Below are positions 15,684 through 22,993 of a DNA stretch of 34,915 nucleotides, in pieces. Location of the stretch: assembly GCA_003131925.1 (NCBI GenBank), contig PKWC01000072.1, forward strand, positions 36,938-71,852, written 5' to 3'. Below the pieces are notes generated by a model. The model searched no databases. It saw only the letters and a list, made by a program, of their open reading frames with translations, and was not told where the DNA came from. Numbering within the stretch: position 1 is the first letter of the stretch; the number at the start of each line of letters is the position of its first letter. A program made the translations under genes and the position numbers. Origin of the DNA: Alphaproteobacteria bacterium (GTDB lineage: Bacteria > Pseudomonadota > Alphaproteobacteria > Micropepsales > Micropepsaceae).

Positions 15684-16214
15684 TTATCGCGCTTTCAAAC
15701 CGGCCGGCGTAATATAATCGATCAGAGCGCCCGTTCCCGGTGCGACCTTTGCCCAATCGTCGACGTCGAAATCAAGCACCACGAGCGCGCAGGTCGGGAA
15801 TTTCGCAGCGAGGGCCGCCGCGCGGCTGCGCTCTTCCGCATCGGCCGGCTTGCGCACGAGTTTGCGCGCGAAATCCTCCAGGCCCGGATTGTGGCCGATG
15901 ACGACTACCGCACGCGCGTCTCCACTCTCTGTCCGGATGCATTTCAGGATTGCTGCGGCGGTGGCGTCGTACAGCGAATCGAGGAATCGCGTCTTGGGGT
16001 GAGCGCCGATCTCCGGCGCCGCATATTCCCAGGTCTGCGTCGTGCGGCGCGCATCCGAGCAAAGCACAAGGTCGGGGAGATAACCCTTCTTGCGCATCTC
16101 CGCGCCCATGAAGACGGAATCGCTGCGGCCACGCTCGATGAGCGCGCGCTCCTTGTCATGTTTCTCATCGTGAGGCCCGGCTTTGGCGTGGCGCAATACG
16201 AACAAGCGTTTCAT
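15684..16214 (-). CDS. sixA: SixA-type phosphohistidine phosphatase
   Basis: This 176-aa protein belongs to the histidine phosphatase superfamily, SixA branch. The catalytic RHG-like motif is L7-R8-H9-A10-K11 at the N-terminus (MKRLFVLRHAKAG). The other phosphate-pocket residues are in LCSDARRTTQTWEY, and the second histidine is in VVVIGHNPGLEDFA. E. coli SixA removes phosphate from histidine residues of phosphotransfer proteins. In alphaproteobacteria the target is usually unknown. It follows the TerB-like gene by 31 bp on the same strand, so the two probably share a transcript. Confidence 0.85.
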   Translation of the reverse strand: MKRLFVLRHAKAGPHDEKHDKERALIERGRSDSVFMGAEMRKKGYLPDLVLCSDARRTTQTWEYAAPEIGAHPKTRFLDSLYDATAAAILKCIRTESGDARAVVVIGHNPGLEDFARKLVRKPADAEERSRAAALAAKFPTCALVVLDFDVDDWAKVAPGTGALIDYITPAGLKAR

Positions 16215-16245
16215 GACAGTGCGCTGTTGCTTCGTTCGATACGCC

Positions 16246-16656
16246 TTAGGGGGTCCGGTAGCGCGCCTCGGCCGCGTGGTCGAGCGCGGCAGCGGAGAGT
16301 CTGTCGATTTCGAGACTGCGGCGCAAGAGTTCGATGATGCGGACTTCCTCCAGCATCACGCGCGGTTCGGTGAGAGCGACTTCGAGCGCGAGCCAGTAGG
16401 CCGTCTCGCGCAACGGTTCCGGCAAGGCATCCTTGATCAGGCCCAGCACGGCGTCGAGCCCGTCCTGCTCCTGCAGGATCGCGGCGCATTCCTGCGAGAC
16501 AGCAAGCAGGCGTCGCTCGTCAAACTCACGGAACACCGGCAAGGTGCGGACGATGTCTCCGATCGTGCGCAGTTCTCGCTCGCTCATATTGCCATCGGAG
16601 GCCGAGACGACAACCATCACATAGATCAGTGCCGCGTGGTGGCTTATGGCGTTCAT
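16246..16656 (-). CDS. TerB-like (tellurite resistance family) protein
   Basis: This small, all-helical 136-aa acidic protein matches the TerB-like pattern. The N-terminal helix ALIYVMVVVSASDGNMSERE carries the family's D-G-x-(M/I)-x-x-x-E metal-site motif. Further helices follow (LLAVSQECAAILQEQ, YWLALEVALTE). TerB domains are found in tellurite resistance and many stress or membrane-associated systems. In single-copy chromosomal form their role is unclear. The start ATG 16656 has GAGGG 5 nt upstream. It is transcribed divergently from metZ and leads into sixA. Confidence 0.75.
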   Translation of the reverse strand: MNAISHHAALIYVMVVVSASDGNMSERELRTIGDIVRTLPVFREFDERRLLAVSQECAAILQEQDGLDAVLGLIKDALPEPLRETAYWLALEVALTEPRVMLEEVRIIELLRRSLEIDRLSAAALDHAAEARYRTP

Positions 16657-16686
16657 AAAGGCCCTCGAATTTGGCGCGACCTTAAT

Positions 16687-16713
16687 GCGCCTTGACCGCG
16701 TGGGGCAAGGCGC
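16687..16713. repeat. Perfect 8-bp inverted repeat in the metZ leader
   Basis: GCGCCTTG (16687-16694) pairs with CAAGGCGC (16706-16713) around an 11-nt loop, between divergent terB-like and metZ. The distance to the metZ ATG is 35 nt. It could be an RNA control hairpin or an operator. The conserved blocks of the SAM-II riboswitch, often found before metZ in this class, are not present. Confidence 0.4.
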
Positions 16714-16748
16714 GTCACCAAACGGCCCGAGAACAGGTGCACAGCATC

Positions 16749-17939
16749 ATGACGACGCACAAGAAACCGGATGGATGGCGGCCGCGCACACTTGCGGTGC
16801 GCGGTGGCCAGATGCGCACGTCGTTCCAGGAAACCGCGGAGCCGCTTTTTCTGACCTCCGGCTACGCCTATGAGTCGGCCGAAGAAGCCGAGGCGCGGTT
16901 CAAGGGTGCGCCCGGCTTCATGTACACGCGCTACGGCAATCCGACGACCGCGATTCTCGAAGCGCGAATCGCAGCGCTGGAGGGAGCGCCCGCCGCGCGC
17001 GCGACTGCAAGCGGAATGGCGGCAGTGACTGCGGCCTTTCTCTGTTGCCTTCGCCATGGCGATCACGTGATTGCCGCCAAGGCCATGTTCGGCGCCTGCC
17101 GCTACGTGATCGAGGACGTACTGGCGCGCTTTGGCATCACTCACACGCTTGTGGACGGTGAGGATCCAGCCCAATGGGCAGACGCGCTGCGGCCCCAGAC
17201 CCGCATGTTCTTCCTGGAGACGCCTGCGAATCCCACTCTTTCTCTTGTCGACCTTCGCGCCGTCTGTGCGATCGCCACGCGCGCGAAGGCGAGAGTGATT
17301 GTCGACAATGCGTTCGCGACTCCCGTTCTGCAGCGACCGATGGAGTTTGGCGCCGATATTGTCGTCCACTCCTCGACGAAATACATCGATGGCCAGGGGC
17401 GCTGTCTCGGCGGCGTGATCCTCTGCGGTGAGGATTTCCTGAAAGAACATCTGCAGATTTTTCTGCGCAACACGGGACCTTCGATAAGTCCCTTCAACGC
17501 CTGGGTGCATCTGAAAAGCCTTGAGACGCTTGGACCGCGCATGGCCGCGCATTGCGCAAATGCAGCCGCGGTCGCGGATTTCCTGTCCGCGCAGAAAATG
17601 ATCTCGCGGGTGCTCTACCCGTTTCGCCAGGACCACCCCCAGCACGAACTCGCGCGCGCGCAGATGGAGGGAGGCGGCGGCGTCGTTGCCTTCGAGATCG
17701 AAGGCGGCAAGCCGGCTGCCTTTCGCTTCGCCAATTCGCTGCAGCTGATCGACATCTCCAACAATCTCGGCGACACAAAAAGCCTGATCACGCATCCCGC
17801 GACGACGACGCATCAGCGCCTGGCGGCAGAGGCCCGCGCCGAGCTCGGAATCACCGACGGAATGTTGCGCCTCTCGGTCGGTCTGGAAGACGAGGCAGAC
17901 CTGTGCGACGACATTGCCAGGGCCCTGCGAACCGTTTGA
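16749..17939 (+). CDS. metZ: O-succinylhomoserine sulfhydrylase
   Basis: This 396-aa PLP enzyme of the Cys/Met metabolism family makes homocysteine from O-succinylhomoserine and sulfide, the direct sulfhydrylation route to methionine. Signatures are YTRYGNPT at residues 59-66, the ATASGMAAVTAA cofactor loop at 85-96, VDNAFATPVLQ at 185-195, and the PLP lysine K211 in VHSSTKYIDGQGR. The MetZ branch, rather than cystathionine gamma-synthase, is suggested by the RGGQMRTSFQET start and the IDGQGRCLGG block. ATG 16749 is preferred over a TTG 57 nt earlier that lies inside a hairpin. The OsmC-family gene follows by 13 bp. Confidence 0.9.
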   Translation: MTTHKKPDGWRPRTLAVRGGQMRTSFQETAEPLFLTSGYAYESAEEAEARFKGAPGFMYTRYGNPTTAILEARIAALEGAPAARATASGMAAVTAAFLCCLRHGDHVIAAKAMFGACRYVIEDVLARFGITHTLVDGEDPAQWADALRPQTRMFFLETPANPTLSLVDLRAVCAIATRAKARVIVDNAFATPVLQRPMEFGADIVVHSSTKYIDGQGRCLGGVILCGEDFLKEHLQIFLRNTGPSISPFNAWVHLKSLETLGPRMAAHCANAAAVADFLSAQKMISRVLYPFRQDHPQHELARAQMEGGGGVVAFEIEGGKPAAFRFANSLQLIDISNNLGDTKSLITHPATTTHQRLAAEARAELGITDGMLRLSVGLEDEADLCDDIARALRTV

Positions 17940-17952
17940 AGGAGGCTTGCCC

Positions 17953-18408
17953 ATGTCGGAACATCGCGCACAACTCCGCTGGAAGCGCACAAGCCACGAC
18001 TTCACCTATGAAAGCTATAATCGCGCCCACGAGATCCTGTTCAAGGATGGCGACATCGTGCTGCCCTCGTCGTCGGCGCCGGAATTTCGTGGCGATCCGG
18101 AGCGCGTCGATCCCGAAGAAGCGTTTGTCGCCTCGCTGTCGGGGTGCCACATGCTGACGTTTCTTGCGATTTGCGCCCGCGAGCGCCTCACGCTCGACGC
18201 TTATGATGACGATGCGAGCGGTCGTCTGGAAAAGGCGGATGGCGGTCGGCTCTGGATGGCGCGCGTGACGCTCCGGCCGCTTGTGCGCTTCGCTCTGGGA
18301 ATCGCTGTAGACGCCGAATTGCTGGCGGCGATTCACCATCACGCCCATGCGGATTGCTTCATCGCCAACTCCGTCAAGACAGAAGTTCTGGTATTGCCGC
18401 GAGCCTGA
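17953..18408 (+). CDS. OsmC family peroxidase-like protein
   Basis: This 151-aa protein is of the OsmC/Ohr superfamily, thiol peroxidases that reduce organic hydroperoxides. Both family cysteines are present: C65 in SLSGCHMLTFLA and C135 in HADCFIANSV. The typical EEAFVASLSGCH block is complete, so it should be catalytically competent. It is closer to the YhfA/OsmC group than to Ohr. The start ATG 17953 has AAGGAGG 8 nt upstream, the best ribosome site in this cluster. It lies 13 bp after metZ and is probably cotranscribed, linking it to sulfur metabolism or oxidative stress. Confidence 0.85.
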   Translation: MSEHRAQLRWKRTSHDFTYESYNRAHEILFKDGDIVLPSSSAPEFRGDPERVDPEEAFVASLSGCHMLTFLAICARERLTLDAYDDDASGRLEKADGGRLWMARVTLRPLVRFALGIAVDAELLAAIHHHAHADCFIANSVKTEVLVLPRA

Positions 18409-18476
18409 AGCCGTGCGTTAACGTCTCGATCGGGAAGTCCTTGCGCGGGATGCCTGCATGGGACGATAGTGATTCG

Positions 18477-18917
18477 ATGGACCAGCATCCCTCAAGCCGG
18501 CCCTCTGCGCCGCGACAGCAACATACTTATGAGCGCACGACGCGCAGCATTCGCGTCGCCGTGAAGCCCGCCTATCTCGACGATCAGTCCGATCCGTCGG
18601 AAGGGCGCTACGTCTGGACTTATGCAATCACGATCGAGAACCGGGGCTCGGAGACCGTTCAGCTTCTTTCGCGTTATTGGCACATCACGGACGCGCGGGG
18701 ACACGTCCAGGAAGTCCGCGGGCCGGGCGTGGTGGGTGCGCAACCGGTGCTCGAACCGGGGCAGGTGTTTGAATATGCGAGCGGTTGCCCATTGCCGACA
18801 CCTTCGGGCGCCATGGTGGGCCGCTATGAATTGCGCGCCGCCTCGGGCGAAACGTTCGAAGCCGACATCCCCATGTTCCTCCTTGAAAGTCCCTACGAGC
18901 GCCGCCAAATCCACTAA
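18477..18917 (+). CDS. apaG: ApaG protein
   Basis: This protein of about 146 aa has the ApaG fibronectin-III-like fold. It shows RSIRVAVKPAYL, then VWTYAITIENRGSETVQLLSRYWHITDA. The glycine-rich EVRGPGVVGAQPVLEPGQVFEYASG block is shared with eukaryotic FBXO3 and PolDIP2. ApaG is linked to cobalt/magnesium homeostasis in enterics, but its molecular role is not firmly known. The start is uncertain between ATG 18450 and ATG 18477, since neither has a strong ribosome site. The latter gives a length nearer the family norm of about 125-130 residues. It is followed by folE. Confidence 0.9.
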   Translation: MDQHPSSRPSAPRQQHTYERTTRSIRVAVKPAYLDDQSDPSEGRYVWTYAITIENRGSETVQLLSRYWHITDARGHVQEVRGPGVVGAQPVLEPGQVFEYASGCPLPTPSGAMVGRYELRAASGETFEADIPMFLLESPYERRQIH

Positions 18918-18978
18918 AGGTCCGTCATCGAGTTTTTCGCGGACTCGCTGGATCCGAATTTCCGTAAGCGAGAGAACC

Positions 18979-19620
18979 ATGTCCGAATTGCCAAAGTTGT
19001 CTACGCGATCTCTCGCTCCGCCGGCGCTTGGCGCCCGGCCATCGCGCGGGGAAACCGAGCAGGCCGTCCGCACGCTCCTTTTGTGGGCAGGAGATGACCC
19101 TACGCGCGAAGGCCTGCGGGAAACGCCCGCGCGCGTGGCGCGCGCTTTCGAGGACTGGTTTGCCGGCTACGCGATGGACCCCGAAGAATATCTCTCGCGC
19201 ACATTCGAAGAAGTGGAGGGGTACGACGACATGGTCGTGCTGCGCGACATCCGCTTCGAATCTCATTGCGAACATCATCTGGCGCCGATCATCGGCCGCG
19301 TTCATGTGGGTTATTTGCCGACCAACAGGGTCGTTGGCATCTCGAAACTGGCGCGCGTAGTCGAGGCCTATGCAAAGCGGCTGCAGGTGCAAGAGAAGAT
19401 GAACGCCCAGATCGCGCGCTGCATCCAGAAAGTGCTCGAGCCCAAAGGCGTCGCGGTCGTCATCCAGGCCGAGCACCAATGCATGACGACGCGCGGCGTG
19501 CACAAGCCCGGCGTGAGCATGGTGACGTCGACCATGCTCGGTGATTTCCGCAAGAATCCCCTCACGCGGCGGGAGTTCCTGAGCGTGATCGGCAATCCGG
19601 CATCGAGCGCCGGCGATTGA
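18979..19620 (+). CDS. folE: GTP cyclohydrolase I (type IA)
   Basis: This 213-aa enzyme converts GTP to 7,8-dihydroneopterin triphosphate, the first step of folate (and pterin or queuosine) synthesis. The zinc ligands are visible as C97 and H100 in ESHCEHHLAPI and C168 in EHQCMTTRGV. The VGYLPTNRVVGISKLAR and RLQVQEKMNAQIA blocks are family signatures. The N-terminal 25 residues are a variable extension. ATG 18979 is chosen by homology, with a modest GAGAG 4-8 nt upstream. It converges with the SIMPL gene with only 15 bp between stops. Confidence 0.95.
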   Translation: MSELPKLSTRSLAPPALGARPSRGETEQAVRTLLLWAGDDPTREGLRETPARVARAFEDWFAGYAMDPEEYLSRTFEEVEGYDDMVVLRDIRFESHCEHHLAPIIGRVHVGYLPTNRVVGISKLARVVEAYAKRLQVQEKMNAQIARCIQKVLEPKGVAVVIQAEHQCMTTRGVHKPGVSMVTSTMLGDFRKNPLTRREFLSVIGNPASSAGD

Positions 19621-19635
19621 CGGTGGGGAGAATCC

Positions 19636-20376
19636 CTAGCGAATCGCGAAGGTCACGCTGACGCTCGCGCTCAAAGTGTCTTCGCCGGCGGCCATGGGCG
19701 GCGCGACGGCAGGCGCGGCCGCCATGCGCGCGGCGCGATACACGGGTTGTGGCATCTCGACGCCGGCTTCGGCTGCCGACAGGATGGGCCCGAGCGCGAA
19801 TCCTCCCGCCTTCGCATAGGTTTGCGCGCGCGAGATTGCGTCCTTCATCGCGTCGGCGCGGGCTTGGGCCAGTAGCGGCTTCGGATCGCGGATCGTGAAC
19901 TCAATGCTGCCGATCGAGTTGGACCCTGAAGAGACGAGGGCATCGAGAGCGGGCCCCAAATTGTCCAGATCGTCCACCGCGACTCGGACTTCGTTCGAAG
20001 TCTGGTAACCAACGATTTTCGCACTCGTGCTGCCGTTGCGGTCGGCCTGATATTGGGGCGTGATCGAGAAGTCCGACGTCTGGATCGATTTGTCGGGAAT
20101 CCCGAGACGCCTGAGCGCCGCGAAAACGCCGTTCATCGCGCGCGTGTTGGCGGAAAGCGCATCTGCCGCCTTGCGGCCCTGACTCACCACGCCTGCCGAG
20201 AGATGCGCCTGATTTGGCACCGCCTTCGCTTGGCCCTCGCCCGAAACCGTGATGGTGCGCTCGAAGGGCACATTTGCAGGTTCGGCGGCATGACCAACGC
20301 AAACGGGCAGCGTCGCGCCCGCACCCAGTGCAATGGTTGTGACGGCAAGTCGCGAGAGGAGATTGGCAAAGCCCAT
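19636..20376 (-). CDS. Secreted SIMPL domain (DUF541) protein
   Basis: This 246-aa protein has a signal peptide (hydrophobic LAVTTIALGAGATLPVC, likely cut near GHA-AEP). Its SIMPL/DUF541 domain starts with ERTITVSGEGQAKAVPNQA. The KAADALSANTRAMNGVFAAL helix, GIPDKSIQTSDFSITPQY and the late ARADAMKDAISRAQTYA block follow. These are the standard order for the family (E. coli YggE), which is periplasmic, forms ring assemblies in some species and is linked to oxidative stress tolerance. Function is not settled. ATG 20376 is given, and a GTG 18 nt earlier is possible. It is convergent with folE. Confidence 0.85.
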   Translation of the reverse strand: MGFANLLSRLAVTTIALGAGATLPVCVGHAAEPANVPFERTITVSGEGQAKAVPNQAHLSAGVVSQGRKAADALSANTRAMNGVFAALRRLGIPDKSIQTSDFSITPQYQADRNGSTSAKIVGYQTSNEVRVAVDDLDNLGPALDALVSSGSNSIGSIEFTIRDPKPLLAQARADAMKDAISRAQTYAKAGGFALGPILSAAEAGVEMPQPVYRAARMAAAPAVAPPMAAGEDTLSASVSVTFAIR

Positions 20377-20534
20377 CGGTGACACGCGCTCCACTGTCCA
20401 ACATTATCTGGCGCGCGACTCGCGGCGAAACTGCGGCGGCGGCGCGGCAAGACATGTCCTGCGGCCGCGCTTCGCGGATCGGGGGGCGAGCACCTTCCGA
20501 ACCGGCAGCCATTTCTGATAGGAGAACATCCTTG

Positions 20535-20608
20535 GGGCCTGTAGCTCAGCTGGTTAGAGCTGACCGCTCATAACGGTCTGGTCGGGGGTTCGAATCCCTC
20601 CGGGCCCA
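20535..20608 (+). tRNA. trnI-CAU: tRNA with CAU anticodon, probably tRNA-Ile2 (lysidine)
   Basis: The cloverleaf has acceptor GGGCCTG/CGGGCCC with one T-G wobble, D arm GCTC/GAGC, anticodon stem GACCG/CGGTC with loop CTCATAA (anticodon CAT), T loop TTCGAAT and discriminator A. CCA is not encoded. Base pairs C4-G69 and C5-G68 are the ones TilS is known to recognise in tRNA-Ile2, and the acceptor resembles tRNA-Ile. I therefore favour Ile over elongator Met. Confidence 0.85.
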
Positions 20609-20627
20609 CGCTTCGCCCCTACCCACT

Positions 20628-21149
20628 TCATGTGGCGTGTATCGCGTTGACAACCTGGTCGGCGTTAATCGCCGCCATATAGATTGCCGTCAGACTTTCC
20701 ACGCCCGCCCGATCCTCTGCATCGAAACGCGACGGCAGCGGGCTATCGAGATCGAGAACGCCGATCAGCCGATCTCCTGCGATCAAGGGCACGACAAGCT
20801 CTGAGCGGGATGCCGTGTCACAGGCGATATGGCCGGGGAAGACCTCGACGTCGGCGACAACGATCGACTCCCGGCGCGCGGCTGCCGTGCCGCACACGCC
20901 CTGGCCCACGGGGATGCGGACGCAGGCGGGTCTGCCCTGAAAGGGTCCGAGAACGAGCTGGTTCCCGTCGCGCAGAAAATAGAATCCGGTCCAGTTCAAA
21001 TCCGGAAGCGTCTGGAACACCAAGGCGGCGGTGTTGGCGGCATTGGCAACGAGATCGCGTTCTCCTTCCAGCAGCGCTTCGAGCTGTTGGGCGATTTCCC
21101 GGTACAATTCCGGTTTGGGTATATTTCCGATCGCGCGTGCTTCGAACAT
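20628..21149 (-). CDS. msrC: Free methionine-(R)-sulfoxide reductase (GAF domain)
   Basis: This 173-aa GAF-domain enzyme reduces free L-methionine-(R)-sulfoxide. All three cysteines used by the E. coli enzyme (YebR) are present at matching places: C76 (PACVRIPVG), C86 (GQGVCGTAA) and C110 (GHIACDTAS). The N-terminal LEGERDLVANAANTAALVF and NWTGFYFL, and the C-terminal GVLDLDSPLPSRFD, are also family blocks. It would repair oxidised free methionine in the cytoplasm with thioredoxin. It is transcribed divergently from the broken malonyl-CoA synthetase gene, with a 98-bp gap and no obvious shared operator. Confidence 0.92.
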   Translation of the reverse strand: MFEARAIGNIPKPELYREIAQQLEALLEGERDLVANAANTAALVFQTLPDLNWTGFYFLRDGNQLVLGPFQGRPACVRIPVGQGVCGTAAARRESIVVADVEVFPGHIACDTASRSELVVPLIAGDRLIGVLDLDSPLPSRFDAEDRAGVESLTAIYMAAINADQVVNAIHAT

Positions 21150-21247
21150 TGTCTTCTTCCCGGATTGTGATTTCGGCAGAGTCGCGCCGAGACATTCATA
21201 TTGGGTGCAAGCCGCAATGGCCGCAACGCTGAGCGATCGCGCCGCAA

Positions 21248-22782
21248 ATGGATGAAGGCCTCTTCGCGCAAATGCGGGCGGCCATGCCGGAAGGCAACCA
21301 GCCGTTTCTCCGCACCCCCGACGGGCGGCTCCTCTCCTATGCCGACATGCTCGCCTGCTCGGGCCAATTCGCCAATTGTCTCGATGCGGCAGGCCTTCGG
21401 CCTGGCGACAGGCTTGCCGTTCAGGTGGAAAAGAGCGTCGCGTCGCTTCTTCTCTATCTGGCTTGCCTGAGAACGGGTGCGATCTATGTGCCGCTCAATC
21501 CCGCCTACACGCCGGCCGAAATGTCTTATTTCCTCGCGGACGCGGAACCCGCCTGCGTCGTCGCGGCGCCCGGAAAGGCGGCGGCGACTCGATCTCTGAT
21601 TCGCGACAACTCGGTGTTGCTGACACTCGGCGACGATGGACGCGCCGGCTCCTTCGTGGAACGCGCGCGATCAATGTGGAGCGACTTCCGCGACGCAGTG
21701 CGTGCGGGCGACGATGTGGCGGCGATTCTCTATACGTCCGGCACAACGGGGCGCCCGAAGGGTGCGATGCTGACGCAACGAAACCTTGCTTCGAATGCGC
21801 TCGCGCTCCGTGATCTTTGGCGATTCTCGCCGCGCGACGTCCTTCTGCACGCTTTGCCCCTTTTCCACACCCATGGGCTCTTCACGGCCACCAACACCAG
21901 CATGATGGCCGGCGCATCGATGATCCTGCTGCCGAGATTCGATGTCGATGAGGTGTTCGCCCACTTGCCCGAAGCAACAACGATGATGGGCGTTCCGACA
22001 TTCTACACCAGACTTCTTGCCGACTCCCGGCTTGCCCGCGCCCGCGTCGCGCATATGCGACTGTTCATCTCAGGCTCCGCGCCTCTCTTGCCGGAAACCC
22101 ATCGGGCGTGGCTCGATCGCACCGGCCACGCCATTCTCGAGCGCTACGGGATGACCGAGACCAACATGATCGCGTCAAATCCCTATGAAGGGCAGCGAAT
22201 CGCGGGCACGGTCGGGCTTCCGCTCCCCGGAGTCGACCTGCGCATTGCCGATCCGCAAGACGGTTCGCCGCTTCCGTCAAGGCAGGTCGGAATGATCGAA
22301 TTGCGCGGCCCGAACATCTTTAAAGGCTATTGGCGCAAGCCGGAACAGACCGCAGCGGCGTTGCGCGAAGACGGGTTCTTCGTCACCGGCGATCTCGGAA
22401 CGATCGATTCGTCGGGCTACGTACGGATCGCAGGCCGCGTAACGGACCTCGTGATCAGCGGCGGCTTCAATGTCTATCCCAGGGAGATCGAGACGGCGAT
22501 CGATGCGCTTACAGGAGTTGCCGAATCGGCAGTAATCGGTCTGCTCATCCAGATTTTGGTGAAGGCGTGACCGCAATCGTCGTCTTGAGGGATGGCGCCG
22601 TGCTTGGAGAAGCAGACCTGCTCTCTGCGCTTGGCGAGCGCATTGCCAGATACAAATTGCCAAGGCGCGTGTTGTTCGCTCATAAGCTCCCGCGCAATGC
22701 CATGGGCAAAGTCATGAAGAACGTTCTGCGCGAAGTGCATCGCTCGCTGTACGCCCGCGCGGCAAGCGGAAGGCCGTCCTAG
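21248..22782 (+). pseudogene. matB: Malonyl-CoA synthetase-like gene with a one-base deletion
   Basis: This is an acyl-adenylate-forming enzyme resembling MatB, which makes malonyl-CoA from malonate, ATP and CoA. Motifs are in order: TSGTTGRPKGA, LPLFHTHGLF, ERYGMTETNM, TGDLG and DLVISGGFNVYPREIE. The frame then runs into TGA at 22568-22570 after 440 codons. From 22546 the next frame continues the protein exactly (HPDFGEGVTAIVVLRDG), up to the A10 lysine in PRNAMGKVMKN and a stop at 22782. The junction CTG-CT-CAT (22541-22548) lacks one base of what should be a Pro codon. If real, the product loses the catalytic lysine. Repaired length would be 511 aa, normal for MatB. It may instead be an assembly error. 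Confidence 0.85.
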
Positions 22783-22806
22783 ATTGCGGAGAAAAGGGGC
22801 AAGAGG

Positions 22807-22840
22807 GCGTCATGAATGTGTCACAAGAGTTTCGTACACA
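22807..22840 (+). promoter_or_regulatory. Candidate PHO box with spaced -10
   Basis: Two near-direct half sites, GCGTCAT (22807-22813) and GTGTCAC (22818-22824), are separated by GAAT. Each matches the PhoB half site CTGTCAY at five or six of seven places, with the expected 4-nt spacer. TACACA at 22835-22840 lies 10 nt further, the usual PHO box to -10 distance. The site precedes a phosphate-selective type porin by about 170 bp. Confidence 0.4.
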
Positions 22841-22932
22841 TGATGCGTCGCTGACGTTTGCGGAGAGCAGTTTGCGTCGACAGGGCGGGGGACCTGTGGA
22901 TGAACCGCCGGGGTTGTTGTCCATAATACCCA

Positions 22933-22961
22933 TTGACTTGATTGTGTAAGTCGTGTTTTAG
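22933..22961 (+). promoter_or_regulatory. Sigma70-type promoter of the porin
   Basis: TTGACT (22933-22938), a 17-bp spacer and TTTTAG (22956-22961) lie 32 bp before the porin ATG. The -35 is good and the -10 weak. It could give basal expression beside the candidate PHO-box promoter upstream. Confidence 0.4.
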
Positions 22962-22993
22962 GTGTTTACAGCGTACTGCGAGCGGGGAAAATC

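Noticed and set aside
16657..16748. SAM-II riboswitch before metZ
   Set aside because: A stem is present, but the conserved TTGCA and GCTAAA blocks could not be found.
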